A DNA stretch of 64,000 nucleotides from an uncultured Prevotellaceae bacterium. Its GTDB lineage: Bacteria; Bacteroidota; Bacteroidia; Bacteroidales; Bacteroidaceae. A model generated the notes under the pieces. That model was not told the DNA's origin and did not search any database. It worked only from the letters and a program-made list of their open reading frames with translations. Shown one piece after another: positions 50,508-60,442 of the stretch. The stretch spans positions 39,006-103,005 of the forward strand of contig CACZVX010000004.1 of assembly GCA_902784755.1 (NCBI GenBank). The letters run 5' to 3'. The position numbers were made by a program, and so were the translations under genes. How positions within the stretch are numbered: position 1 is the stretch's first letter; each line of letters begins with the position of its first letter.

Positions 50508-52255
50508 TTCTTCTTCTCCAGTTGTTGGAGTCTACGCTTGGCTTCAGGGGCTTCAGGATAAAGCTCGAGGGCTTTACGGTAGTTGTTAATGGCAGCCTCG
50601 CGCATATCTTCCTTTTCACACTCTTTTCCCAATAAAGTGTATTCTACAGCCAAACGCTTGAGAAAATCTTCTTGTTTGCGCTTTTCCTTTTTCAGCCGCG
50701 TGATTTCCTCACGCTGCTGATTGATAATGTTCAACTTGCGGCGGATAAGGCGTTTTACTTGCGGCTTTTCGATGTCGTAACGGCTGTGAATAGCAAGGAA
50801 GAAGTTCTCAAGGAAAGTGTCCATGTCGCCCTTGTTGAAAGCTGTGACGGCATCGTGATATTCCTTGTCGGCCTTACTCTCCGTCAGCGCAGCAAGGATT
50901 AAATTGTTGTCGTTGTAATGACGGGCAAAACTGATGACCTCTGGCTTTACAAAGACATCCTCACGGCGAATGGGGCAATTAAGAGAAATGCCTTCCAGCG
51001 AGCGGCAGCGAGAAAGGGCAACGTATGTTTGTCCACCAGCAAAGACGCCTCCCGTGAAGTCTATCTTTACATTATTAAAGGTGAGGCCCTGGCTTTTGTG
51101 AACGGTAATGGCCCAGGCTAGACGGATAGGGAACTGAATATAAACACCGATTTCCTCTTCCTCAATTTTCTGTTCTTTCTCATTAAACGTGTAGCGCACA
51201 TTGGCCCAACGGTCACGTTCCACCTCATATTCCTGACCTTCTTCGGTAATAATCCAAATCACACCTTCCACCTCATCGATGGCCTCTACAATGCCAAGTG
51301 TACCGTTTACCCACCGATGGTCCATATCATTCTTAATGAAGATGACATGCGCACCAGGTTTTAGATAAAGTTCCTTCGGAGTAGGTAGGCTACTTTCAGG
51401 AAACTCATCCCTGATGGTACCCTCGAATATTTTGGGTTCACCAGGAAGTGATTCAAGTTCTTTTTCGTTAATATAGTCAACAGTATCACGACGCGTGCTT
51501 AAAATGATTTCAAGCGCATGGGAAGAGGGCCCGTTGGAGGAATGTGCCATCGGTGCATTTACGCGGGCATTGAGTATTTTAAGGTCGATTGGGGTGACTT
51601 GACTTGTTCGGATATGGTCTAGAATACTGATGAACATCGGGTCGTTCTGACGATAAACTTTCCGTAGCTCAATGCTGACCAGCTGCATTTCACGAAACAC
51701 ACGTGCATCAAAGAAAAAGGAACTGGGGTAGAAGGGACGCAGCAACTGGCGGTCTTCTTCCATTACAACTGGTTCCAACTGATAGATATCACCCACTAGA
51801 AGCAGCTGTTTTCCGCCAAAAGGCTCACGCATATTCCGGCAATAGACACGTAAAACTTTGTCGATGAAATCGATGATATCAGCCCTCACCATTGAAATCT
51901 CGTCGATGATGATGAGTTCCAGTTCGCGCAGAATCTTACGTTTTTCACCATTGTATCTCAGCGTCTCGCGGATATTCCGCATATTGTAGCGCGAGTCATT
52001 GGGGAGCAACGGATGGAAAGGCAGCTTGAAGAAAGAGTGCAGCGTACTTCCGCCAGCATTAATCGCGGCAATTCCCGTTGGAGCCAGTACCACATGCTTC
52101 TTTTTAGTGTGCTGACAGATGTAGCGCAGAAACGTTGATTTACCCGTCCCCGCCTTTCCTGTCAGAAAGAGCGAGCGACGGGTATATTTTATAATCTGGA
52201 GTGCCTGCTGCAACTCCTCGTTATTCAAATCAATCTGTTCAATGTCAACTGCCAA
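50504..52255 (-). CDS. Pif1/RecD-like superfamily 1 helicase with C-terminal coiled coil and TPR-like tail
   Basis: The 583-residue protein has LFLTGKAGTGKSTFLRY (Walker A), LAPTGIAAINAGGSTLHSFF, LIIIDEISMV (Walker B), LVGDIYQLEPV, and WAITVHKSQGLTF with YVALSRCRS near 400-430, the Pif1-type motif order. After about residue 470 comes a lysine/glutamate-rich coiled coil (REEITRLKKEKRKQEDFL) and a TPR-like motif (REAAINNYRKALELYPEAP). It probably unwinds DNA, with the tail for protein contacts. It starts 2 nt after the PBP1A stop, so it is likely in that transcript. Confidence 0.88.
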   Translation of the reverse strand: MAVDIEQIDLNNEELQQALQIIKYTRRSLFLTGKAGTGKSTFLRYICQHTKKKHVVLAPTGIAAINAGGSTLHSFFKLPFHPLLPNDSRYNMRNIRETLRYNGEKRKILRELELIIIDEISMVRADIIDFIDKVLRVYCRNMREPFGGKQLLLVGDIYQLEPVVMEEDRQLLRPFYPSSFFFDARVFREMQLVSIELRKVYRQNDPMFISILDHIRTSQVTPIDLKILNARVNAPMAHSSNGPSSHALEIILSTRRDTVDYINEKELESLPGEPKIFEGTIRDEFPESSLPTPKELYLKPGAHVIFIKNDMDHRWVNGTLGIVEAIDEVEGVIWIITEEGQEYEVERDRWANVRYTFNEKEQKIEEEEIGVYIQFPIRLAWAITVHKSQGLTFNNVKIDFTGGVFAGGQTYVALSRCRSLEGISLNCPIRREDVFVKPEVISFARHYNDNNLILAALTESKADKEYHDAVTAFNKGDMDTFLENFFLAIHSRYDIEKPQVKRLIRRKLNIINQQREEITRLKKEKRKQEDFLKRLAVEYTLLGKECEKEDMREAAINNYRKALELYPEAPEAKRRLQQLEKKK

Positions 52256-52257
52256 AA

Positions 52258-54780
52258 TTAAATGTCGTCAAATGTCACGGTTTCTTCATGGGACTGTTCG
52301 GTAGGCTTGTTTACCTTATGTTCATCCGTCGGCATCTGAATGTCGTTAGGATCAAGTGGCTTTTGAGGAATAATTGGATTGCCGTCCTCGTCAAAAAGAA
52401 GTTCCTCGTCAATCATGTCGAGACTGTCGGTCTCCATAGTGTCCACACGGTGTACGTAATAACTGGAACACTCGTACATGTCGTCGGTAATATCGCTGTC
52501 GGAAGGCTTTACAAAACGGCCATGATACATCTTAAACTCAGGATCACTCATTAACGACTCCAAGAAGTAGCCGCAAATGGGTAGGGCCGTCTTAGACCCT
52601 TGTCCCAAAGCCCCGGTGCGGAAGTGAATGCAACGGTATTCTCCACCAACCCAAGCTCCGCAGACAATGTTAGGACTGATACACATGAACCAGGCATCGG
52701 AATGATTGTTGGATGTTCCGGTTTTGCCACCGAAATCTGTGTCAAGTGCAGCCCTGATACCCACCCAGTGGTTTAGACTCATGGAGGTTGCTCCTGGTTC
52801 GCGGAGTCCACCCATCATCATTTTTTGCATGAGATATGCACTCTTTACGGGAATCACCTGCTTCTCAGTCTTGGGTGCTTTATACACTTCACGACCGTCC
52901 TTGTCAACAATCCGGGTAACAAGTACGGGCTCAACGTGTTTGCCCTGATAGGCCACACTGCAATAAGCATCGGCCAATTCGAGTAAGTTCACGTCGCTTG
53001 CACCCAAAGCAAGTGAGGGCTCTTCTTCCAGCGGGCTCTTGATGCCCATGTCATGAGCTGTAGCGGCAATATTACGGATTCCCATTTCCTGTCCAAGACG
53101 CACAGCTACGGAATTGATACTTTGGGCAAAAGCGGCCTTCAGAGGAATGGAATCACCTGAAAAGCGGCCGTTGGCATTGGTAGGACGCCAATAGGTCATC
53201 TCATGTTTCTTCTTGTCGTAAACCTCCATCTGAATGTATTCGTCACGGCGCTTATCGCAAGGTGTAAGACCCTGATTCATGGCTTCTGTATAGACGAAAA
53301 GCTTGAAGGTGGAGCCAGGCTGGCGCATAGCTGTCACTTTGTCGTATTTCCAGGAATTAAAGTCAACATCGCCCACCCACGCTTTCACGTGACCCGTCTG
53401 CGGTTCCATAGCTACAAAACCACAATGCATGAAGCGAACCATATAGCGAATGCTGTCCATAGTGGACATTTCTTCTTCAATGGTTCCCTGATCATAGTCG
53501 AAAAGTTTCACCTTATGCGGCAGGTTCAGATGGTATTCAATGGAGTCGGGGCTGTTAGGGAACTTCCGAAGCAGTTTTTTATAGACCGGTAACTTCTGGG
53601 CGATTCCTTCGATGAAGTTCTGAATCTCCACATGATTTTCATCTTGCCAAGGATTCTGAGACCCCCAGTGAGCCTTGAAATTCTGCTGAACGATTTTCAT
53701 CTGCTTCACAGCAGCCTCTTCAGCGTATTTCTGCATACGGGTATCAATGGTGGTATAGATTTTCAGACCGCTTGTGTAAAGGTCGTAGCCATTATCCTCA
53801 CACCAGTTTTCAAGATGGTTAGCTACAGCTTCTCTGAAATACTTAGCCTGCCCATCGTAATTGCTTTCCACACTGTAATCCAGTCTAATGGGAATCTTCT
53901 TCAGCTTTTCGTATTCAGCCTGGGTGAGATCACCATGAGTCACCATGTTGCTCATCACGACATTGCGGCGCTTGATGGAGTTTTCAGGGTGGGAGATAGG
54001 ATTATACGTTGTGGTTGCCTTCAGCATACCTACCAAGACAGCAGCCTGCTCGGTTGTAAGTTGTTTGGGTGTCGTATTAAAATATGTCTTGCAGGCAGTT
54101 TTGATGCCATAGGCATTACTACCGAAATCAACGGTATTCGCATACATGGTGAGAATCTCATTCTTATTGAAGATCAGTTCAAGTTTGGAGGCAATAATCC
54201 ACTCTTTGGTCTTCATAATCAGCATTTTTACACCGGGAATCTTCCCGAGTAAACCTGTGGAATACTGGGTGCGTACACGAAACATGTTCTTGGCCAGCTG
54301 CTGTGTAATGGTGCTTCCGCCTCGTGCGTCCTTATTTACGACAGCATCTTTAACGGCCCCCACAAGGCCAATGAAATCAACTCCACGATGCTTATAGAAG
54401 CGCTCATCCTCTGTGTCAATCAAGGCTTTCCAGAAGGCAGGATTCACTTCTTCATATTTAACAGGAGTTCGATTCTCTGAGAAATACTTACCAATCAACT
54501 TACCGTCGGCAGAATATAATTCAGAAGCTTCTGCCGTTTGAGGCTCGCTTAATCCTGAGAAATAACCTGGTGACTTACCGAAGAGCCAAAGAAAATTAAT
54601 GTCCACCGCTCCCAAATAGACAATAAAGAGAACGATGAGCGACAGAAGAGCTACGATAGTCTTTGTGTACCATGCACGGCCTTTGAAGAGCGATGCATAC
54701 CAATGGCAAAAGCCTTTAAGTTTACGCCAGCACCATTTGAAGGGAGCAAAAATGCGCGATACTTTTGAATTATTGAACAT
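52258..54780 (-). CDS. mrcA: Penicillin-binding protein 1A, bifunctional peptidoglycan glycosyltransferase/transpeptidase
   Basis: The 840-residue protein has a basic cytoplasmic start, one membrane helix (about 41-60), a GT51 domain with DTEDERFYKHRGVDFIG (124-138) and GGSTITQQLAKNMF, and a transpeptidase domain with RQPGSTFKLFVY (SxxK), QSINSVA (SxN) and GGKTGTSNNHSD (KTG). It polymerises and cross-links peptidoglycan. The acidic C-terminal tail (SDSDITDDMYEC, LDMIDEELLFDEDG) is probably periplasmic and disordered. Its promoter lies almost on the start codon, implying a leaderless mRNA. Confidence 0.95.
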   Translation of the reverse strand: MFNNSKVSRIFAPFKWCWRKLKGFCHWYASLFKGRAWYTKTIVALLSLIVLFIVYLGAVDINFLWLFGKSPGYFSGLSEPQTAEASELYSADGKLIGKYFSENRTPVKYEEVNPAFWKALIDTEDERFYKHRGVDFIGLVGAVKDAVVNKDARGGSTITQQLAKNMFRVRTQYSTGLLGKIPGVKMLIMKTKEWIIASKLELIFNKNEILTMYANTVDFGSNAYGIKTACKTYFNTTPKQLTTEQAAVLVGMLKATTTYNPISHPENSIKRRNVVMSNMVTHGDLTQAEYEKLKKIPIRLDYSVESNYDGQAKYFREAVANHLENWCEDNGYDLYTSGLKIYTTIDTRMQKYAEEAAVKQMKIVQQNFKAHWGSQNPWQDENHVEIQNFIEGIAQKLPVYKKLLRKFPNSPDSIEYHLNLPHKVKLFDYDQGTIEEEMSTMDSIRYMVRFMHCGFVAMEPQTGHVKAWVGDVDFNSWKYDKVTAMRQPGSTFKLFVYTEAMNQGLTPCDKRRDEYIQMEVYDKKKHEMTYWRPTNANGRFSGDSIPLKAAFAQSINSVAVRLGQEMGIRNIAATAHDMGIKSPLEEEPSLALGASDVNLLELADAYCSVAYQGKHVEPVLVTRIVDKDGREVYKAPKTEKQVIPVKSAYLMQKMMMGGLREPGATSMSLNHWVGIRAALDTDFGGKTGTSNNHSDAWFMCISPNIVCGAWVGGEYRCIHFRTGALGQGSKTALPICGYFLESLMSDPEFKMYHGRFVKPSDSDITDDMYECSSYYVHRVDTMETDSLDMIDEELLFDEDGNPIIPQKPLDPNDIQMPTDEHKVNKPTEQSHEETVTFDDI

Positions 54781-54784
54781 AGTG

Positions 54785-54816
54785 CAAAGGTAGTCTAAAA
54801 AATGTAGATACCCAAA
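54785..54816 (-). promoter_or_regulatory. mrcA promoter, likely leaderless
   Basis: On the minus strand TTTG (54816..54813), 20 nt, TACCTTTG (54792..54785). Only 4 nt separate the box from the ATG at 54780, so transcription should start at or next to the start codon. Confidence 0.75.
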
Positions 54817-54835
54817 GAATAGGTGATTATTTTGA

Positions 54836-55741
54836 TTAATTTATGGAATGTTCAATCAAGTGAATAATTTCATCGAATTCATCAGGATGAAACCAATGAA
54901 TACTCTGATCACGTTTGAACCATGTAAGTTGCTTGCGGCAATAGCGGCGGGTGTTTCCTTTTATTCGTTCTACTGCTTCCTCGAGTGACCAGATTCCGTT
55001 GAGATAGTTGAATAGTTCTTTATAACCAACTGTATTCAAGGAATTTAAGTCTCGTTTTAGATACATAGATTTTACCTCCTCAAGTAACCCTTGCTTCATC
55101 ATTTCATCCACGCGAGCATTGATTCGCTGATAGAGTTCTTCACGGTTACGGTTCAAACCAATCTTCAAGATCTGAAAAGGACGCTGCTTTTTCTCACCGA
55201 CACGGAAGGATGTATAGGTCTTACCCGTCTGCCGACAGATCTCCAGGGCGTGAATTACGCGGCGGTAGTTGTTCTTATCTACTATGTTATAATGATCAGG
55301 ATCGAGTTGTTTCAGCTCTTCAAGCAGAAGTTCTAAACCTTGCTCTTGGAAGCGTCGTTTCATTTCGTTGCGAATATCTTCACGTATGGTGGGAATGTCG
55401 TCGATCCCGTTACACACCGCGTCAATATACATCATGGAACCTCCTGTCATCAAGGCGAAGTCATGAGATTTAAACTGTTCGCTAATCACGGCCAGCGCGT
55501 CCTGCTCGTACATGGAAGCACTATAGTAATCCTCAATGCTGTGATTGCCCACAAAAAAATGCTGGACTCGAGCCTGCTGGGTAGCATTCGGAGCAGCTGT
55601 TCCAATGGGTATCTCCCGAAATATCTGACGGGAGTCAGCATTGATGATTGGGATATGAAAAAACTCAGCCACACGGAGGCACAATTCAGTTTTGCCTACG
55701 CCCGTTGGGCCGAGTATTACAATTAAAGTCTTCAATTTCAA
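54836..55741 (-). CDS. miaA: MiaA, tRNA dimethylallyltransferase
   Basis: The 301-residue protein has the P-loop ILGPTGVGKTELCLRVAE, INADSRQIFREIPIGTA, TGGSMMYIDAVCNG and the later NTRRYCRKQLTWFKRD. It adds a dimethylallyl group to A37 of tRNAs reading UNN codons. It is the last gene of the lpxD-lpxC/fabZ-lpxA-miaA run, 62 nt after lpxA. Confidence 0.95.
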   Translation of the reverse strand: MKLKTLIVILGPTGVGKTELCLRVAEFFHIPIINADSRQIFREIPIGTAAPNATQQARVQHFFVGNHSIEDYYSASMYEQDALAVISEQFKSHDFALMTGGSMMYIDAVCNGIDDIPTIREDIRNEMKRRFQEQGLELLLEELKQLDPDHYNIVDKNNYRRVIHALEICRQTGKTYTSFRVGEKKQRPFQILKIGLNRNREELYQRINARVDEMMKQGLLEEVKSMYLKRDLNSLNTVGYKELFNYLNGIWSLEEAVERIKGNTRRYCRKQLTWFKRDQSIHWFHPDEFDEIIHLIEHSIN

Positions 55742-55803
55742 TACTTTGACAATTCAGAAAGTGAGAGACCAGACTTTCAGGAGAAATTATTCACTCTTCA
55801 CAT

Positions 55804-56577
55804 CTATCGGATGATACCGCGCTTAGAAGACTCAACAAAATCAATAATGTACTGGATTTCGGGAGTAATATCCATGTTTTTGCGGATTTCCTCTATGCCT
55901 TCCTTCAGCACGCCCTTGGAATAGAGTAGGCGATAAGCTTCGTGGATATTTTGAATGGTCTCATTGCTGAAACCACGGCGGCGAAGACCAATTAGGTTAA
56001 TGCCTGCAAAGCGAATAGGCTCTTTTCCGGCAATCACGTAGGGAGGAATGTCCTGACTAGTACGGCTGCCGCCTTGGAACATGATATATCCGCCCACACG
56101 GCAAAATTGGTGGAACAGACAGGTGGCCGAGATAATGGCATTGTCGTCTACAATAACCTCACCTGCAAACTTAGTGGAGTTACCGATAATACAGCCATTA
56201 CCAATTACACAGTCGTGGCCAATGTGCATGTTCTCCATCAGCAGATTGTTGTTACCAACAACGGTCTTGCCTTTAGAAGCCGTACCGCGACTGATGGTCA
56301 CATTTTCACGAATGGAATTGTTGTCGCCAATTTCGGCAGTTGTATCCTCACCGCGAAACTTCAAGTCCTGCGGTTTAGTGGCAATCGAAGCACCAGGGAA
56401 GATTTCGTTGTTGGAGCCAAGACGAGTACCATAGTTAAGTGTCACAGAATTCTGGAACACGTTGTTGTCACCAATCACCACATTACGGTCAATGTAACAG
56501 AAAGGTCCAATTATATTATTGTCACCCAGTATTGCCTCAGGGTGTACAAAAGCCATCGGGCTAATTTGGTTTGCCAT
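55804..56577 (-). CDS. lpxA: LpxA, UDP-GlcNAc O-acyltransferase
   Basis: The 257-residue protein is a left-handed beta helix of hexapeptide repeats (ISPMAFVHPEAILGDNNIIG onward), with the catalytic His in MHIGHDCVIGNGC (about 122-128) and FRVGGYIMFQGGSRTSQDIP; a helical C-terminal cap follows. It performs the first step of lipid A synthesis. It is downstream of lpxC/fabZ by 51 nt, in a gap with a strong hairpin. Confidence 0.95.
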   Translation of the reverse strand: MANQISPMAFVHPEAILGDNNIIGPFCYIDRNVVIGDNNVFQNSVTLNYGTRLGSNNEIFPGASIATKPQDLKFRGEDTTAEIGDNNSIRENVTISRGTASKGKTVVGNNNLLMENMHIGHDCVIGNGCIIGNSTKFAGEVIVDDNAIISATCLFHQFCRVGGYIMFQGGSRTSQDIPPYVIAGKEPIRFAGINLIGLRRRGFSNETIQNIHEAYRLLYSKGVLKEGIEEIRKNMDITPEIQYIIDFVESSKRGIIR

Positions 56578-56604
56578 ATCGATTAATTTCTAATTTCAGA
56601 TTGC

Positions 56605-56628
56605 AAAATTTACGGGCTTCGCCCGTGA
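56605..56628 (-). repeat. Hairpin element downstream of lpxC-fabZ
   Basis: In the minus direction, AATCACGGGC-GAA-GCCCGTAAAT begins at the stop codon; the perfect stem ACGGGC/GCCCGT is at 56612-56626. It resembles the element after lpxD at 58047-58069, with the inner three base pairs changed on both arms. Confidence 0.6.
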
Positions 56629-58011
56629 TTACTTGTTCTTGATAATCTGGGCAGTAAAGGTTGCCTCTGCCACCACGTTATCGCCTACAAACATATATCC
56701 TTTCATGGAAGAGATACCATGGCGTACGGGAGCCAGCAGCTCAACCTTGAAGATAAGCGTGTCTCCAGGAACAACCTTTTGACGGAACTTTACATTATCG
56801 ATTTTCATAAAATAGGTGCTCCAGCGCTCAGGCTCTTCCACCGTGTTCAGTACTAAGAGACCACCGCATTGAGCCATAGCTTCTACCATCAGCACACCCG
56901 GCATTACCGGCTCTTCGGGGAAATGCCCCTGGAAGAAAGGCTCATTGCTCGTTACGTTCTTCACACCTACGATAGTGGTGGGCCCTAATGCTATCACCTT
57001 GTCAACCAACTGCATTGGATAACGATGGGGAAGAAGTTCGCGGATGCGCTTCACGTCCATGACAGGTTCTTCGTTGGGGTCATAAAAGGGCGCCTGAACC
57101 TCATGCTTACGGATTTCCTTGCGCATCAGTCGGGCAAACTTGTTGTTCACCGTATGTCCTGGACGGGTGGCTACAATCCTTCCCTTAATAGGACGGCCGA
57201 TAAGGGCCATATCGCCGATGATATCAAGCAGTTTGTGGCGGGTACATTCATTGTCCCATACCAGCGGCTTGTTCTGGATATACCCCAGGTTGGTAGCGTC
57301 CATATGAGGTACTCCCAGCACGTCAGCCAGCTTGTCAAGATTCTCCTGCGACATCTGGCGCTCGTAGATCACGATGGCATTGTCTAAACTTCCACCCTTG
57401 ATGAGATTGGCGTTAAGCAGGGGTTCAATATCACGCACAAAGACAAAGGTGCGGGCGGCTGCAATTTCATTTTCATAATTGGCCATTCCATCGAGCGTAG
57501 CAAACTGACTGGCAATAAACTTCGACTGGAAAGAACACATGGCCGTAATGGAGAATTCATCATCGGGCAGCAGCGTAATGCAGGAACCGCTCTTATCATC
57601 CTTAATTTCTATCTTCTTGCGAATTACATAGAAATCCTTTGGGGCATTCTGTTCCTGAATACCTATTTCTTTAATCTTTTCTACATATTTGATAGCTGAA
57701 CCGTCGAGGATAGGGAACTCAGGACCATTCACCTGAATGAGACAGTTGTCGATGCCCATTGCATAAAGAGCCGACATTCCATGTTCTATAGTACTAACGC
57801 GAACGTCGCCTTTGGCAACCACCGTACCACGCTGTGTGTCAACTACGTTCTCGGCCACAGCATCAATAATGGGTTCGTCTTCCAGGTCAATGCGCTGGAT
57901 TTTATATCCTGAGTTTTCGGGTGCGGGATTGAAGGTCACGGTGATGCTCAGTCCCGTATGCAATCCTTTTCCAAACAGGGTAAAACTACCTTTAAGTGTC
58001 TGTTGTTTCAT
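56629..58011 (-). CDS. lpxC-fabZ: Fused LpxC deacetylase / FabZ 3-hydroxyacyl-ACP dehydratase
   Basis: The 460-residue fusion is typical of Bacteroidetes. LpxC (about 1-300) shows [28 protein letters not shown] and [15 protein letters not shown] with the zinc His/Asp. FabZ (about 315-460) shows [14 protein letters not shown] and [20 protein letters not shown] with catalytic His and Glu. LpxC commits to lipid A synthesis and FabZ feeds fatty acid elongation, so the fusion couples two uses of 3-hydroxyacyl-ACP. Confidence 0.96.
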   Translation of the reverse strand: MKQQTLKGSFTLFGKGLHTGLSITVTFNPAPENSGYKIQRIDLEDEPIIDAVAENVVDTQRGTVVAKGDVRVSTIEHGMSALYAMGIDNCLIQVNGPEFPILDGSAIKYVEKIKEIGIQEQNAPKDFYVIRKKIEIKDDKSGSCITLLPDDEFSITAMCSFQSKFIASQFATLDGMANYENEIAAARTFVFVRDIEPLLNANLIKGGSLDNAIVIYERQMSQENLDKLADVLGVPHMDATNLGYIQNKPLVWDNECTRHKLLDIIGDMALIGRPIKGRIVATRPGHTVNNKFARLMRKEIRKHEVQAPFYDPNEEPVMDVKRIRELLPHRYPMQLVDKVIALGPTTIVGVKNVTSNEPFFQGHFPEEPVMPGVLMVEAMAQCGGLLVLNTVEEPERWSTYFMKIDNVKFRQKVVPGDTLIFKVELLAPVRHGISSMKGYMFVGDNVVAEATFTAQIIKNK

Positions 58012-58046
58012 ATCTTGTTTTTATAATTCCAGATTTCAAATTTCAG

Positions 58047-58069
58047 ATTTACGAATTTCATTCGTGATT
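58047..58069 (-). repeat. Hairpin element downstream of lpxD
   Basis: In the minus direction, AATCACGAAT-GAA-ATTCGTAAATCTG directly follows the lpxD stop. The stem ACGAAT/ATTCGT and GAA loop match the element after lpxC-fabZ with compensated changes. Confidence 0.6.
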
Positions 58070-59056
58070 TCATCCCTTTTTCTTCAACTCCTCAATCTCT
58101 TTCCTAAGTTGTCCGAGTTCACGGTACATGTCGGGAAGACGACGGAAAATGGCAGATGAACGCATATACTCTTTTGCGTCTATAGCGGGAGCACCCAGCA
58201 GTCTCTCGTCTCCCTTGGTATTGCTGATTACACCTGCCTGTGCACCTATGAAGGTCTTATCGGCAATCTTGATGTGACCAGAGAATCCGGCCTGTCCGCC
58301 AGCCATACACCATGCACCAATCTTGGTACTTCCAGCAAGACCGACCTGTGCTGACATCACGGTGTTCTCACCAACCTCACAGTTGTGGGCAATCTGAATC
58401 AAGTTGTCAAGCTTCACACCTTTATGCAGCACGGTGGCTCCCATTGTGGAACGGTCCACACAAGTGTTGGCGCCAATCTCCACATCATCTTCAATCACCA
58501 CAATACCAATCTGCGGAATCTTATCGTAGCCTTCTGCATTGGGCGCGAATCCGAATCCGTCGGCACCAATCACAGCTCCCGCATGAATCGTCACCCGGTT
58601 ACCAATCTTACAACCGTCATAAATGGTCACGTTGGGGTAAATCATGCAGTTGTCGCCAATGGTTACCCCATCACCGACAAAGACGAATGGGGCAATGTAG
58701 CAATCCTTGCCAATCGTAGCTTTCTCTGAGACAAAAGCCAGGGGAGAAATGCCAGTCTTCTTAGGCATCATGCTCTGGTAAAGCTGCAACAACTTAGCCA
58801 CGCTTTCATAAGCACTCTTCACACGTATAAGCGTGCAATTGACGGACTTCTCAAGTTCCACGTCCTCGTTGATAAGTACGACGCTCGATTTCGTTTCGTA
58901 AATATAATGGGTGTACTTAGGATTCGAAAGGAAAGAAATGGCTCCGGCTTTGCCTTCTTCTATCTTGGCGAAAGAGTTGATAATGGCATTCTCATCGCCT
59001 TCTACACGACCTTGTATCAGGTCAGCTACTTGTTTAGCTGTAAATTCCATATTCAT
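58070..59056 (-). CDS. lpxD: LpxD, UDP-3-O-(3-hydroxyacyl)glucosamine N-acyltransferase
   Basis: The 328-residue protein has an N-terminal uridine-binding domain ([20 protein letters not shown]) and a hexapeptide-repeat beta helix from about 105 ([20 protein letters not shown]), with the catalytic His in [14 protein letters not shown], and ends with a short helix ([14 protein letters not shown]). It adds the N-linked acyl chain in lipid A synthesis. ATGs at 59056 and 59050 are both possible. The -7 box TACCTTTG lies at 59084..59077. Confidence 0.95.
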   Translation of the reverse strand: MNMEFTAKQVADLIQGRVEGDENAIINSFAKIEEGKAGAISFLSNPKYTHYIYETKSSVVLINEDVELEKSVNCTLIRVKSAYESVAKLLQLYQSMMPKKTGISPLAFVSEKATIGKDCYIAPFVFVGDGVTIGDNCMIYPNVTIYDGCKIGNRVTIHAGAVIGADGFGFAPNAEGYDKIPQIGIVVIEDDVEIGANTCVDRSTMGATVLHKGVKLDNLIQIAHNCEVGENTVMSAQVGLAGSTKIGAWCMAGGQAGFSGHIKIADKTFIGAQAGVISNTKGDERLLGAPAIDAKEYMRSSAIFRRLPDMYRELGQLRKEIEELKKKG

Positions 59057-59076
59057 GCTAAGTTTTATTTGATTTG

Positions 59077-59084
59077 CAAAGGTA
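59077..59084 (-). promoter_or_regulatory. -7 box of the lpxD operon
   Basis: TACCTTTG on the minus strand, 20 nt before the first ATG; the upstream half of the promoter would lie in the end of the HD hydrolase gene. Confidence 0.55.
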
Positions 59085-59092
59085 ACGCTTTT

Positions 59093-60319
59093 TTACGACA
59101 AACGTTGAAAACATAGGTAATATTTACGAATTTTTTTAGAAAGTAAGGCAACATTCAGAATCTCGGAAGCATCGGCGATGTCGCGGATTGTTCCATCGCG
59201 ATAAAGAATGTCGATGCGGTCGTCGTTCACATCGTACATGTCTTTCTCGATGATGTCAACACTTATCAAGTAGCTTGCTTCTTCACGACTGATTCCATAA
59301 TACGCCATCAATATCTTTAGCACCTCGTCAATACGTTCCTGCGTTACGGGCTCCTCATGGATTTCCACACGGAAGATATGACGGTTGATAAGGTTGGTAG
59401 CCAGGAGGGAGAGAATCTGGTCATCGCTGCTCATCCAAACTTTCAGCGCGCACCAGATGTCGCTGTCATCGAGCAGGCCATAGTTGCGAAGGGCTTCTTC
59501 CTGATGAGCCTCGAAGAAAGCGGCATCCAGGTCGTTGTAGAGAAAGTAGCGTAGGGCAGGGGAGGCGAAGAGTTCTTTGCCCTGATGAGCAAGCAACTTA
59601 GCGCGTCGAAGCGTGTTCACCAGCATTTTCTCGAAGGCTACGGTAGTCTTGTGCAGATAGACTTGCCAGTACATCAGCCTTCGGGTGGTCAGATAGTTCT
59701 CGATGGAATAGATGCCTTTGGAGTTCACCACCAGTTTATCGTCCACAACATCGAGCATTTTGATGATGCGTGCCGAACCGATGTTGCCCTCAGTAACTCC
59801 TGTGAAGAAAGAGTCTCGCCGCAAATAGTCCAGGCGGTCCATGTCGAGCTGAGAGGAGATGAGTTCGTGGAGGAATTTTTTGGGGTAGTCGCCCTTGAAG
59901 ATTTTCAGAGCCAGGTTGAGTGCCCCTTGCATCTCCTGATTGATTTGTTCCATCATCAGGAGCGATATTTTCTCATGGGAGATACCCGTGATGAGTGTGT
60001 TCTCCAATACGTGAGAGAAGGGACCGTGGCCAATATCGTGCATTAGAATGGCAGCCTCCACGGCTTCTGCCTCTGAGTCGAAAATGAAATGGCCTTTTTG
60101 CTGCAGCGAGAGGATGGCTTCACTCATCAGATGGAAGGCTCCGATGGAATGTTGGAAACGGGTGTGCTGCGCCGCCGGGTAAACCACATTGGCCATACCG
60201 AGTTGTTTGATGCGGGTGAGCCGCTGCATCAGCGGGTGCTGTACGATATCGAGCAGTAGGCCTCGTGGTATCTTGATAAAACCGAAAACAGGGTCGTTGA
60301 TGATCTTTGCGTCATTCAT
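59093..60319 (-). CDS. SAMHD1-like HD-domain phosphohydrolase
   Basis: The 408-residue protein has the HD metal site: HTRFQHSIGAFHL, ILMHDIGHGPFSHVLEN (HD pair) and LDMDRLDYLRRDSF with the last Asp. VFGFIKIPRGLLLDIVQHPLMQRL at the N terminus is typical of the dGTPase/SAMHD1-like group that splits dNTPs into nucleosides and triphosphate. Nucleotide specificity cannot be read from sequence. The promoter abuts the start codon, so its mRNA is probably leaderless. Confidence 0.87.
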   Translation of the reverse strand: MNDAKIINDPVFGFIKIPRGLLLDIVQHPLMQRLTRIKQLGMANVVYPAAQHTRFQHSIGAFHLMSEAILSLQQKGHFIFDSEAEAVEAAILMHDIGHGPFSHVLENTLITGISHEKISLLMMEQINQEMQGALNLALKIFKGDYPKKFLHELISSQLDMDRLDYLRRDSFFTGVTEGNIGSARIIKMLDVVDDKLVVNSKGIYSIENYLTTRRLMYWQVYLHKTTVAFEKMLVNTLRRAKLLAHQGKELFASPALRYFLYNDLDAAFFEAHQEEALRNYGLLDDSDIWCALKVWMSSDDQILSLLATNLINRHIFRVEIHEEPVTQERIDEVLKILMAYYGISREEASYLISVDIIEKDMYDVNDDRIDILYRDGTIRDIADASEILNVALLSKKIRKYYLCFQRLS

Positions 60320-60323
60320 ATTG

Positions 60324-60354
60324 CAAAGATACGAATAAATAATGAGACCACAAA
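60324..60354 (-). promoter_or_regulatory. HD hydrolase promoter, likely leaderless
   Basis: On the minus strand TTTG (60354..60351), 19 nt, TATCTTTG (60331..60324), with 4 nt between the box and the ATG at 60319. Confidence 0.7.
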
Positions 60355-60442
60355 ATTTCAGTTATCCATATCCCGAATAATCTGTAAAATGCAGAGCGTT
60401 TATTTGAAGTAAATGGCAGTTATAACGTTCTTCCAATGGTTA

